A stretch of 64,000 nt of DNA. It comes from Mariniblastus sp. Its GTDB lineage: Bacteria; Planctomycetota; Planctomycetia; Pirellulales; Pirellulaceae. Location of the stretch: NCBI GenBank assembly GCA_029251085.1, contig JAQXDZ010000069.1, positions 1 through 64,000 on the forward strand, given 5' to 3'. The notes under the pieces were generated by a model. The model saw nothing but the letters and a program-made list of their open reading frames with translations. It was not told the DNA's origin and made no database searches. Positions 45,061 through 54,494 of the stretch are shown here, piece after piece. Position 1 is the first letter of the stretch. The number at the start of each line of letters is the position of its first letter. A program made the position numbers and the translations under genes.

Positions 45061-47246
45061 GTGCACTTGCCTGGTTGTTTGGTCTCGGGGCTCTGACGAT
45101 CGCCTTTCCATTTTTACTTCATCTGATCCGGCAGACGCCAAAGGGGCAGACGGAGTTTAGTTCGCTATTATTCCTTAAACCTTCGCCTCCTTCCCTGACA
45201 CGTCGAAGCCGGTTGGAGAACATCTTATTACTCTTGTTGCGTGCGCTTGCGATTGCCTTAATTGCAATTGCATTTATGCGGCCATTTTTCCGTGGTCAAA
45301 ATTCTCTTTCAGAGTATGAAGTTGCGAACCGGCGGATTGCTATTTTAATTGATACAAGCGCGAGTATGCGTCGATCCGGCCTTTGGGATCAAGCTGAACG
45401 TCAGATCGAAAAAGTACTCAATGGATTGGAAAAAGGCGACGACGTGTCGCTAATCGCATTCGACGCGACTGCGCGGACGGTCGTTGATTTTAACGATCAG
45501 CTCGACGATAGTTTGAGCGCGCGTGCCGATTCCATCCGCAAGGGATTTAAAACTTTAGATCCTAGTTGGCAACGATCTGATCTCGGAAATGCGATGGTAA
45601 CAGTCGCCGACAACCTTGATGTCTGGCGAGACTCACAGCGAGTTGAGGGAGCACAGGCCACCGTTGCCAAGCTTCAGATGGTAGTAGTAAGCGACTTGCA
45701 GAAGGGATCGAATTTAGATTCGCTACAGGCTTATCAATGGCCAGCGACAGTTTTTGTTGAGTTTTATTCTGTAGTCGCAGAGGACCCAACCAATGCGACG
45801 CTTCAATTGTTAGCGGCGACGAGCGATGAATCTGATTCTGGTCTTCGGATTCGAGTTCGAAATTCAGAGGAGTCGCTGGTAGACCAGTTTTTTGTTAATT
45901 GGACAAATGGAACGAGCGCTGAATCGCTGCCATTTTTTGTTCCGCCGGGGACCAGGCGGGTGATGCAAATCCCCCCCGAACAAAATTTAAACAATCAGGT
46001 TTTTGAGCTGTCAGGCGATACAGAAGTTTTTGATAACGAATATTTTGTCGCGCCGATCGAGCAACAAACGTTGAGGGTGGACTATCTTGGTTCAGATACG
46101 CCGGACAATCCAGAGGGATTGCAATATTACTTGCGGCGAGGTTTGGTCGAATCGCCCACGCGTAGAGTGGTCGTGCGGCAGTTGGAGCCCGGCGATTCAC
46201 TGGCAGACGCCGCCATCGGGTCGGTGGCATTGACGGTGATGACATCACCTGTTGATGAAATTCGCCGCGATGAAATTGATGAGTATTTGAAAGCGGGGGG
46301 GACGTTGTTCGTGATCCTTTCCAATGCTGAAACAGTCAGTTTTTCGCAAGACTGGATTGGTGGCCGTTTGAAAACGCAATCGGGTAAACCGAGGCGTTCT
46401 AAAAACGATTACCAGATGCTGGCGGAGATTGATTTTTCCAGTCGGTTATTTCAATTGTTCGCCAATCCTCGGTATAACGATTTTACTAATATTCGATTTT
46501 GGAATCATCAATCGGTTGAAATTGTCGATCCACAAGCGGTGGTGCTGGCTCGATTTGAAAACGATGATCCGGCGGTTTGGAAATTAGACGGTTCTGACCG
46601 TGGATGTGTTTATGTGATGGCGAGTGGTTGGAATCCGCAGCAAAGCCAACTGGCGTTATCCACCAAGTTTGTCCCATTAATCAATGGCCTGGTTGAAATT
46701 GCAGCCGATCTACCGGAGCTCGATAAGTCTTACACCGTCGGGGAAACCATTGTGATTCCGAGAGCAGAGTCGAGCTCGAGGCGTCGCCAGATGGTCAAAC
46801 CGGACGGTACACGCGAGGCGGTTGCTACCGATGCTGGAGTTTTTTCGGAGACGGATCAACCGGGAATCTACCGATTAATTAGCGACGGGGGGGACTCCGT
46901 TGGCGGGGACTCGAGCGCTGACGCAGGCCGTTCTGGCAAAGAAGAAGTGCTCTTTGCTGTCAATGTAAATCGATCTGAAAGTTCAACGACAGCGATTCCA
47001 CTCGAACAGATCGAGATGTTTTCCGTCAATGTGGGCGAGCAGGAAACGGCAGCTTCTGAACGGGCGCAGATGCGTTCGATGCTGGATCGAGATATTGAGG
47101 ATCGTCAAAAAATATGGAAGTGGTTAATTGTTGCGGCTATTTTATTATTGATGTTTGAGACATGGCTTGCCGCGCGGACTTCGTCGAGGTCGAAATTGTC
47201 GAATGGCGAAACGGTGGCAGTCGAAACTGGTGGAGAATTGGTTTAA
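45057..47246 (+). CDS. BatA-type membrane protein with VWA domain
   Basis: 729 residues. The N-terminal BatA domain has two membrane helices (LFGLGALTIAFPFLLHLI; NILLLLLRALAIALIAIAF) joined by the conserved RQTPKGQTEFSSLLFLKPSPPS loop. A periplasmic VWA domain follows with a full DxSxS motif (ILIDTSASM). The middle ~350 residues include a Rossmann-like stretch (EYLKAGGTLFVILSNAE). A C-terminal helix (KWLIVAAILLLMFETWLA) gives three spans. It overlaps DUF58 upstream and the next gene downstream (TAATG). Confidence 0.88.
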   Translation: MSALAWLFGLGALTIAFPFLLHLIRQTPKGQTEFSSLLFLKPSPPSLTRRSRLENILLLLLRALAIALIAIAFMRPFFRGQNSLSEYEVANRRIAILIDTSASMRRSGLWDQAERQIEKVLNGLEKGDDVSLIAFDATARTVVDFNDQLDDSLSARADSIRKGFKTLDPSWQRSDLGNAMVTVADNLDVWRDSQRVEGAQATVAKLQMVVVSDLQKGSNLDSLQAYQWPATVFVEFYSVVAEDPTNATLQLLAATSDESDSGLRIRVRNSEESLVDQFFVNWTNGTSAESLPFFVPPGTRRVMQIPPEQNLNNQVFELSGDTEVFDNEYFVAPIEQQTLRVDYLGSDTPDNPEGLQYYLRRGLVESPTRRVVVRQLEPGDSLADAAIGSVALTVMTSPVDEIRRDEIDEYLKAGGTLFVILSNAETVSFSQDWIGGRLKTQSGKPRRSKNDYQMLAEIDFSSRLFQLFANPRYNDFTNIRFWNHQSVEIVDPQAVVLARFENDDPAVWKLDGSDRGCVYVMASGWNPQQSQLALSTKFVPLINGLVEIAADLPELDKSYTVGETIVIPRAESSSRRRQMVKPDGTREAVATDAGVFSETDQPGIYRLISDGGDSVGGDSSADAGRSGKEEVLFAVNVNRSESSTTAIPLEQIEMFSVNVGEQETAASERAQMRSMLDRDIEDRQKIWKWLIVAAILLLMFETWLAARTSSRSKLSNGETVAVETGGELV

Positions 47247-50200
47247 TGGATCACTTAATTTACAAACGTATTGAGCCCGTTATTCGAAGAACTCGGTTCC
47301 TTCGAGTGGCGTGGACTCTCGCTTTGATTTGGGGCCTGTCTCTGGTGATTGCGGTCGTTTTGATTTATCTAAATCGCACCGGCGAGCTTGATGTTTCACA
47401 AGTCGGTTTCCCTTTTTTAATCTCTACGTTTGCGGCCTCGATCGTGGGCATTTGTTTTGGCTTGTTTAAGTCCGATTCTTCGCTCAAAACTGTGAAGCGA
47501 ATTGAGCGCGAATTTCCTGAATTGGATTCCAGTTTGTTGACTGCGATTGAGCAACAGGCAGAAGATGGTAAAAGTCTTAGCTTCCTGCAACAGGCGGTCA
47601 TGAGGAAAGCCGTGACCCATAGTTATGAAAATAGCTGGGCTTCGTTGGTGCCACGCTGGCAGCTAATTGCGGCACCCGTAGTTGGCTTCTTCAGCTTATT
47701 CGGGTGGATGATTGCGTTGATCAGTTTGGTTTGGTTCGCCATTCCGCATGAGGGTGATACTGCAATCGCATTTTCGGATTTGGCGATTGACTCGGGGGCG
47801 ATAACCATCGCAGTTGAGCCCGGTAACGCCGAAGTCGAGCGTGGTACGAGTTTGCTAGTACTGGCTCGATTTGGAGAATCGATTCCGACCAATGCGGATC
47901 TCATTTACGTCAACGAAGCTGGGGAAGAAGTAAGTGTATCGATGTCGAAGAGTCTCGACGATCCGGTGTTCGGAGCGAGAATTCCAACGGTGCAGGCTCC
48001 GCTTTCCTATCGAGTGACGTACGCTGACCAAGCCACCGATGATTATGAGGTCACGGTTTTTGATTACCCTCGACTCGTTCGGGCGGATGCGACATTGAAA
48101 TACCCAGAGTACACGGGGTCTGAGGATAAGGTCTTGCAGGATTTCCGAAGACTGACCGCCGTCGAGGGAACTTCGGCACAGTTGGAGTTTTACCTAAATA
48201 AACCGGTGGCCAGTGCTGTCCTTTTTCCAAAGGACGGTGGGGAGCCGATCGACTTGGTTCTCGACGCGGAGGATCCGAAGAAGTTATTGCTCACGTTAGA
48301 ACTGGCGGAGTCCAGTAAGTACGAATTGGAGTTGACGGATGTCGATCAACGCGACAATCGAACTCCTCCCAAATTTGTCCTAAACGTCTTGGAGAATTTG
48401 CCGCCTGATTTGAAGTTGTTGACCCCCGCGCGAGACATCGATGCCTCGCCCATTGAAGAGGTTCAATTGAGTGCGAGCGCTTGGGATGATTTTGGGATCG
48501 AATCATTTGGTGTTAATTTTGTGATTCCCGGGCGTGCTGCTGAAGAGGTTGAGCTTGAGCAAATTGCTGCAGGGAATAAGCGAAAGAAAGTTGAGTATCT
48601 TTTGGATTTGGAGTCGTTGGATGTGCAGCCAGACGACTTGGTTTCTTATTACTTTTGGGCAGAGGATATTGGTGCGGACGGTGAGCGTCGGCAGGTTGCC
48701 AGCGATATGTTTTTCGCCGAAGTCAGACATTTCGAAGAGATCTTTCGACAGGGACAGGCTCCTACGGCGAGTGAACAGCAGCAACAGCAACAGCAGCAAC
48801 AACAAGAAGGCAGCCAAAATGCTGAACAGGCTCAAGAGCTCGCCGAATTGCAGAAGGAAATCATAAATGCGACTTGGAAAGTCATCCGTCGTGAGTCGAG
48901 TCGAGAGTCGCGCAAGCGTGGGCTTTCGGAGACGTTCGCTTCTGATGTCGAACTCTTGTCCCAATCACAGACGACCGCCATTGAGGGTTTGGCGGAGTTG
49001 GCAAGTGAATTAGAAGATGAAGAGTCTCTTTCATTTGTCGAGCCAGCTCGAAACTTCATGAACGAAGCTGTTGTAAAGCTTGACCGTGCTAAAGAAACGA
49101 ATGATCTGGATTCGCTGAGAGCGGCGTTGTCGAGTGAGCAAGCGGCTTACCAGGGTTTGCTCAAATTGCGTGCGCGGGAATTTGAAATTACAGAACAGCA
49201 ACAACAGCCTCAGCAACCGGGACAGCCTCAGCAACAAAACAATCGACAGCAAGATCAGCTGGATCAATTGAATCTGAAAGAAGATGAGAATCGATACGAA
49301 AACGAGAAGACAGCGCAGGAGCAAACCGAACAGAATCAACAGCAGCAGGAAGATCGCCAAGTCCTCAGTCGTTTGCGTGAATTGTCCCGACGGCAAGAGG
49401 ATTTAAACGAGCGGATCAAGGAGTTGCAATCGGCGTTAGAAGAGGTTGATTCGCAGGAAGAAAAGGACGAGGTAGAACGGAGGCTTAAATCGCTTCGAGA
49501 GCAGCAAGAGCAGATGCTTCGCGATGCGGAGGAATTACTTGACCGAATGCAGAGCGAAGAAAATCAACAGCGGATGGCGGAAGAGGCAGAGCAGCTTGAA
49601 GACGTGCGTGAAAATTTACAACAAGCTGCCGAAGCTCTGGAGGACAATGAAGTTTCCAGAGCAGCCGCTGAAGGGACGAGAGCCCAAAGAGAGTTGGAAG
49701 AGCTGCGAGATGAACTTCAGAGCCAATCCTCCGGGCAATTTACTGAACAAATGAGAGAGCTGCGGCAGGAAGCTCAGGAGATTGAGCGGAAGCAGGAAGA
49801 TATTGCGGAACAACTGGCAGCGTCGGATTTGCCTCGAACTCAGCAGGACGCGAGGTCGTTGCGGGAAACAGAATCTGAGCAACCTGATTTGGATCGTCAA
49901 CTGGCCGAACAGGAGCAGGCTGTTGGGGAGTTAAGGGATCGGATGCGGGAGACCATTGAGGAAGCTGAGCCCTTCGAGCCATTGCTTGCTGAAGAGCTGT
50001 ACGATACTTATCGTGATTCGGAATCCAGCCGACCTGATGAAGCACTTGAGTCGGCGCGAGAGTCATTGAATCGTGGCTGGAAAGAGGATGCAATCAGTGA
50101 GGAACAACGGGCTCGCGAAGGGATTCAAGAAATACGCGAGGGAATTGAGAATGCGGCAGAGAGCGTACTTGGTGATGAAACGGAAGCGTTGAAGGCAGCT

Positions 50201-51004
50201 CGCGGCACACTGGAGGGACTCAATCGAGATTTGCAAAATGAAATCGAGCAAGGGTCGCAAGAACGTGCGTCGGAGACGTCTGAAACGGGTTCGGAAGATT
50301 CTGAATCTCCGCCTTCCGGAGAAGGACGCACAGAATCCGAGCAGAATCCACCGGGCGAGCGACCTCGGGATCGCGGTGAACCTCAACCTCCGGGTCAGGA
50401 ACCAAGTCAGGAACCAGGTCAGGAACGTGGAGAGTCTGAGCAAGCTCCGCCAGGTGAGCGGCCTCAGGGTGAGGGTGAAACCCCAGGCGCGGAACCTTCT
50501 CCCGGACAGGGTCAACAGGAATCGCCTGATGGAGAGGGGGGACGCGGACAAGACAGCGAGCCTCAAGAGCGAGATTTGATGAGAAATCTTGGCACCAATG
50601 AAGGTTCTGAGCAGGCGGGGAATCTACCTCAAGGAAGCTACGCAGGGGGCGATCAGAGAATCGTACGGCCTTTGACTGGAGACGATTTCCGGGACTGGTC
50701 GGATCGATTGCGAGATGTAGAGGAAATGGTGGATGACCCAGAGTTGAGAGCCGAAGCTTCCCGTATACGTGAGCAGGCGCGTGAAATTCGAAAGGAATTG
50801 AATCGGCATTCCGAGGAACCCAATTGGGATTTAATCAAAATGAAGGTTGCTGAACCGTTGGCCGAGTTGCAGGATCGAGTCGTCGAGGAGATCCTTCGCC
50901 GCGGATCTGATGAAGCAATGGTCCCCGTCGATCGCGACCCTGTTCCAGCTCAATATCAAGATGCAGTGCGCAAATACTATGAGCAGCTTGGGGGTGGGAA
51001 GTAA
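47246..51004 (+). CDS. Very large Gln/Glu-rich coiled-coil membrane protein (DUF4175-like)
   Basis: I start it at the ATG at 47246, which overlaps the previous stop (TAATG), giving 1252 residues. Two N-terminal membrane helices (~20-42 and ~54-73) and a third at ~130-150 are followed by beta-rich domains to ~residue 490 (EVTVFDYPRLVRADATLKYPE-type). The remaining ~750 residues are coiled coil, rich in Glu, Gln, Arg and Ser. They include two poly-Gln tracts (~510-523 and ~650-672) and a Pro/Gly/Glu-rich spacer (~1030-1110). The N-terminal half resembles the DUF4175 proteins found in such clusters. The length is large for the family. It probably forms a long periplasmic rod. Confidence 0.8.
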   Translation: MDHLIYKRIEPVIRRTRFLRVAWTLALIWGLSLVIAVVLIYLNRTGELDVSQVGFPFLISTFAASIVGICFGLFKSDSSLKTVKRIEREFPELDSSLLTAIEQQAEDGKSLSFLQQAVMRKAVTHSYENSWASLVPRWQLIAAPVVGFFSLFGWMIALISLVWFAIPHEGDTAIAFSDLAIDSGAITIAVEPGNAEVERGTSLLVLARFGESIPTNADLIYVNEAGEEVSVSMSKSLDDPVFGARIPTVQAPLSYRVTYADQATDDYEVTVFDYPRLVRADATLKYPEYTGSEDKVLQDFRRLTAVEGTSAQLEFYLNKPVASAVLFPKDGGEPIDLVLDAEDPKKLLLTLELAESSKYELELTDVDQRDNRTPPKFVLNVLENLPPDLKLLTPARDIDASPIEEVQLSASAWDDFGIESFGVNFVIPGRAAEEVELEQIAAGNKRKKVEYLLDLESLDVQPDDLVSYYFWAEDIGADGERRQVASDMFFAEVRHFEEIFRQGQAPTASEQQQQQQQQQQEGSQNAEQAQELAELQKEIINATWKVIRRESSRESRKRGLSETFASDVELLSQSQTTAIEGLAELASELEDEESLSFVEPARNFMNEAVVKLDRAKETNDLDSLRAALSSEQAAYQGLLKLRAREFEITEQQQQPQQPGQPQQQNNRQQDQLDQLNLKEDENRYENEKTAQEQTEQNQQQQEDRQVLSRLRELSRRQEDLNERIKELQSALEEVDSQEEKDEVERRLKSLREQQEQMLRDAEELLDRMQSEENQQRMAEEAEQLEDVRENLQQAAEALEDNEVSRAAAEGTRAQRELEELRDELQSQSSGQFTEQMRELRQEAQEIERKQEDIAEQLAASDLPRTQQDARSLRETESEQPDLDRQLAEQEQAVGELRDRMRETIEEAEPFEPLLAEELYDTYRDSESSRPDEALESARESLNRGWKEDAISEEQRAREGIQEIREGIENAAESVLGDETEALKAARGTLEGLNRDLQNEIEQGSQERASETSETGSEDSESPPSGEGRTESEQNPPGERPRDRGEPQPPGQEPSQEPGQERGESEQAPPGERPQGEGETPGAEPSPGQGQQESPDGEGGRGQDSEPQERDLMRNLGTNEGSEQAGNLPQGSYAGGDQRIVRPLTGDDFRDWSDRLRDVEEMVDDPELRAEASRIREQAREIRKELNRHSEEPNWDLIKMKVAEPLAELQDRVVEEILRRGSDEAMVPVDRDPVPAQYQDAVRKYYEQLGGGK

Positions 51005-53355
51005 TGGATAGTTCCTGGATCCCGAATGCATGGGGAGCCTCTGACTGGGGAATCGCAGTCGCTAGTCTACTGGCGATCACGGCTGGAATTGTCATCTGGT
51101 CCTATTTCAACGCACGCGCTGCTGTTGGTGCTAAATCGCTGATGGCGGTGATGAAGATTCTAGCCGTATTGTTGTTGGCAATTTGTTTGCTGGAGCCCAT
51201 GTATCGCTATGCTCGCCCTGAACAGGGAGCGAACTTGATGGTGGTCATGGCGGATGACAGTCAAAGTCTACAGATAAAAGACAGAGGTGGCAGCACGACG
51301 CGAGAGGCGGAGCTATTCCAGAAGCTTAATGATGAGGCCAATTGGTTGAATCAGTTGGCTGAAGATTTTGATGTTCGAAAATATCAATTTGATCGGCGGC
51401 TGAGACCGGTTTCCAATTTTGAAGGCTTTCGTGCCGACCAACGTGGCAGCGATATTCTTTCGAATCTAAGTTTAGCTGCAAATCGGTTTGCCGGTCGCCC
51501 GGCAGCGGGGATTATTTTAATGACCGATGGAAACGCAACTGATTGGAATAAAGAAGCGTTCGCTGCCATGCCCTGGGATTCTATGCCGCCTGTGTTTCCA
51601 GTCTTATTGGGTGACCAGCTTCCAGCCAGAGATCTCGGCATTACCAGAGTTAGCAGTACGCAAACTAACTTTGAATCGGCACCTGTGACAATAACGGCTG
51701 AATTGATGGCTAGTGGTTACGAGGGTGAGGAAATTGTGGTTGCCCTGCTCGATGAAGCTGGAGAGGAAGTTTCAAAAAAAGAAGTGGTGGATGTTGAAGA
51801 CGGTAAGCCGTTTGTCGTTCGTTTCCAAACACGGCCCGAACGTCGTGGCATTAATGTCTTCAAGGTAAAGGCTTATGCTGCCGGAGAGGCATCGGTCGTC
51901 GTTCCTCAGGCCGAAGCGACCGTTGTTAATAATGAGCGACTGGTGCTCGTGGATCGTGGTCGAGGACCTTTTCGGATACTTTACGTGACTGGTCGCCCAA
52001 ACTGGGAGCTTAAATTTCTACGAAGGTCATTGCAGGGGGACGACGAGTTAGATCTCGTCGCCTTGGTAAGAATTGCCAAACGAGAGGCTAAGTTTACGTT
52101 TCGAGGGCGGGACGGTCAGCAATCGAATTCCCTTTTTCGTGGGTTCGACTCTCAGGACGACGATACAACAGAGCAGAATGACGAGCCCGTGTTCATTCGA
52201 CTGGGGACTAGAGATAAAGAAGAGTTGCGAGGTGGTTTTCCCAAGGATGCTGAAACGCTTTTTGAATACGATGCCATTGTGATTGATGACTTGGAGGCGG
52301 ATTTCTTTACCGAGGATCAGAAGTCATTGCTGCAGCAATTTGTCAGTTTGCGTGGTGGCGGCCTGTTGATGCTCGGTGGGCAGGAATCTTTCGTTGCCGG
52401 TGATTATGCAAAGACTCAAATTGGCGAGATGTTGCCGGTCTATCTAGATCGCCTTGCGACTCCATCAGATAAAAAATACGAACTCGACCTCACGCGTGAA
52501 GGTTGGCTGCAGCCTTGGGTAAGGATTGAATCAACGGAAGAAAAAGAACGCATTCGCTTAGCGGCAATGCCGAAATTTAAGACAGTGAATCTCACGAATT
52601 CCATCAAGCCGGGAGCGACTGTATTAGCGACGGTGACCTCGGACGCCGAGAAAAAGCATCCAGCACTCGTGGTTCAACCCTATGGACGCGGTCGTTCTGG
52701 GGCTTTGCTGATTGGAGATTTTTGGCGCTGGCAATTAAAGAGCGAAGAGGACAACGAAGACCTGCTCAAGGCGTGGCGTCAGACTCTGCGTTGGGCAATT
52801 GCTGATGTTCCCCGTCGCGTCGAAGTGGAAATAAATCGGCTCAACGATGCGAATCGCTCGTCTGAAATAAAGGTGTCGGTTAATGATGAAGCTTACAAGC
52901 CTTTTGATAATGCCACTGTGGTTATTCAGGTGCAAACCCCTGAAGGCAAAACCATTGAGCTGGCTGGTGAGCCAACCGATTCCGTGCCGGGTGTCTATGT
53001 TGCAAATTTTGTTTCGGGGGAGACTGGAGTTTATCGGGCGTCAGTCGTTGTGAAGGCACCTGATGGGAGCGAAATTGAAACGCGGGAATCGGGATGGGTT
53101 TCTGAACCAGACAGCGAAGAGTTTCAATCACTCGAACCCAACCCCCGATTGATGAAAGAGATTGCTGATCAAACCGGCGGCGAGGTTGTTGAGATTGATT
53201 CTTTGGAGCAGTTTGTTGCCGGGTTGGAGTATCGAGAAGTGCCGGTCATGGAGACCGTCTCGAATCCCTGGTGGCATCGATGGACTGTATTCTCATTGGC
53301 GATCGGATTGCTGATCGGAGAATGGGGACTACGACGTTGGAAGGGGTTGGCGTGA
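51004..53355 (+). CDS. Membrane protein with VWA-like and glutamine-amidotransferase-like domains
   Basis: 783 residues, with a start overlapping the previous stop (TAATG). Two N-terminal helices (~15-33 and ~45-65) are followed by a VWA-like domain with the degenerate metal motif ADDSQSL and GIILMTDGNATDW. The middle (~330-500) looks like a class I glutamine-amidotransferase Rossmann fold (FRILYVTGRPNWELKFLRRSL; YDAIVIDDLEADFF; LRGGGLLMLGGQESF). The nucleophile Cys of true amidotransferases is not present, so this part is probably non-catalytic. Another hydrophobic helix near the C-terminus (VFSLAIGLLIGEWGL) ends it. Proteins with this layout travel with MoxR/BatA genes. Confidence 0.85.
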   Translation: MDSSWIPNAWGASDWGIAVASLLAITAGIVIWSYFNARAAVGAKSLMAVMKILAVLLLAICLLEPMYRYARPEQGANLMVVMADDSQSLQIKDRGGSTTREAELFQKLNDEANWLNQLAEDFDVRKYQFDRRLRPVSNFEGFRADQRGSDILSNLSLAANRFAGRPAAGIILMTDGNATDWNKEAFAAMPWDSMPPVFPVLLGDQLPARDLGITRVSSTQTNFESAPVTITAELMASGYEGEEIVVALLDEAGEEVSKKEVVDVEDGKPFVVRFQTRPERRGINVFKVKAYAAGEASVVVPQAEATVVNNERLVLVDRGRGPFRILYVTGRPNWELKFLRRSLQGDDELDLVALVRIAKREAKFTFRGRDGQQSNSLFRGFDSQDDDTTEQNDEPVFIRLGTRDKEELRGGFPKDAETLFEYDAIVIDDLEADFFTEDQKSLLQQFVSLRGGGLLMLGGQESFVAGDYAKTQIGEMLPVYLDRLATPSDKKYELDLTREGWLQPWVRIESTEEKERIRLAAMPKFKTVNLTNSIKPGATVLATVTSDAEKKHPALVVQPYGRGRSGALLIGDFWRWQLKSEEDNEDLLKAWRQTLRWAIADVPRRVEVEINRLNDANRSSEIKVSVNDEAYKPFDNATVVIQVQTPEGKTIELAGEPTDSVPGVYVANFVSGETGVYRASVVVKAPDGSEIETRESGWVSEPDSEEFQSLEPNPRLMKEIADQTGGEVVEIDSLEQFVAGLEYREVPVMETVSNPWWHRWTVFSLAIGLLIGEWGLRRWKGLA

Positions 53356-53360
53356 GATCA

Positions 53361-54461
53361 ATGAAAGAAATTAAAGAATGGCTCACCATGATTAGACGAT
53401 GGTTATCTGAGCCGAAGAATCGGAATGTACTTCACAGGACGTTGGGGACACTTTGTTGGATGGCAAGCCTGTGTTTCTGTTCTGGAGACCTCTACAGTCA
53501 GGAACAAAAGGTCATTGTCGTGGTAGGCGCTGGTGGAAGTGACGATTACCAGCAGCAGTTTGAAACCTGGGCTGATAATTGGAAGTCAGCGATTACCTCG
53601 GCTGGTGAATCGGGGCCTGATTTTGTGTGTATCGGTTTAGAGGACAATCCGGCGGAGCAAAACGATCTGTTGCGATTGAAGCAAGAGCTGGCCAATCCTG
53701 GCGAGGGGATTGCTGAATTGTGGGTGGTTTTGATTGGGCATGGCACTGACGATGGTAAAGTCTCTAAATTTAATCTGCGGGGACCGGATCTCTCTGCAGT
53801 GCAATTGCACGATTGGTTAATTGATCAAAAGGCACGCACGATTGTGGTGAACTGTGCGTCATCGAGTGGCGGGTTTGTTGGGAAACTTAAGCACCCCAAT
53901 CGTGTAGTCATCACGGCTACCAAGTCGAGTGCCCAGCGGAACTTTGCAAGATTTGGAGAATATTTATCTGCTGCAATTGATGATCCAGCATACGATCTTG
54001 ATAAAGACTTGCAGACGTCTCTATTGGAAGCGGTTGTGGCAGCTTCCTCGCAGACGCAGGAGTTTTATCTGGAAGAGACGCGACTTGCCACAGAACTGGC
54101 GATGATTGATGATAATGGCGATGGTAAAGGCACGCCGTCGGATTGGTTTCAGGGGACTCGGGCTGTAAAAAAGTCTAAAGCGAACGAGCCAGATGGTTTC
54201 GTTTCGAATCAGGTTTTTTTAATCCGCCGCGGCACTGAAGCGAAGTTGACTATTGAGCAGCGAGAAACACGCGAACAATTAGAACGAGAGTTGGAATCGT
54301 TGCGTCAGAAAAAAGATGCGCTAGGCGAGGTGAATTACTATCAATCGATTGAGCCTGTCCTGCTCAAGTTGGCAAAGCTGTACCAGTCTGTAGGTTCGGA
54401 GAAATCTGTTGACGGGCAGGATTCATCTCTCAGTGAAACGCCAGCGTCGCCAGATAAGTAA
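53361..54461 (+). CDS. Exported caspase/legumain-like (clan CD) peptidase-like protein
   Basis: The start is set at the ATG at 53361, five bases after the previous stop (53388 is an alternative), giving 366 residues. A hydrophobic leader (LGTLCWMASLCFCSGDLYSQ) suggests export. Strand-loop patterns follow: VIVVVGAGGSDDY, WVVLIGHGTDDG with His127-Gly, and TIVVNCASSSGGF with Cys165. The His-Gly to Cys spacing of 38 residues, with both residues at strand ends, is what one expects of the clan CD dyad (legumain C13, caspases). The C-terminal ~70 residues form a charged helix and a short tail. It is the last gene of the cluster. The peptidase call is inferred from the dyad pattern only. Confidence 0.6.
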   Translation: MKEIKEWLTMIRRWLSEPKNRNVLHRTLGTLCWMASLCFCSGDLYSQEQKVIVVVGAGGSDDYQQQFETWADNWKSAITSAGESGPDFVCIGLEDNPAEQNDLLRLKQELANPGEGIAELWVVLIGHGTDDGKVSKFNLRGPDLSAVQLHDWLIDQKARTIVVNCASSSGGFVGKLKHPNRVVITATKSSAQRNFARFGEYLSAAIDDPAYDLDKDLQTSLLEAVVAASSQTQEFYLEETRLATELAMIDDNGDGKGTPSDWFQGTRAVKKSKANEPDGFVSNQVFLIRRGTEAKLTIEQRETREQLERELESLRQKKDALGEVNYYQSIEPVLLKLAKLYQSVGSEKSVDGQDSSLSETPASPDK

Positions 54462-54494
54462 ACTGGTTTTCTCTGAACTGGGTGGGATTGGGTT

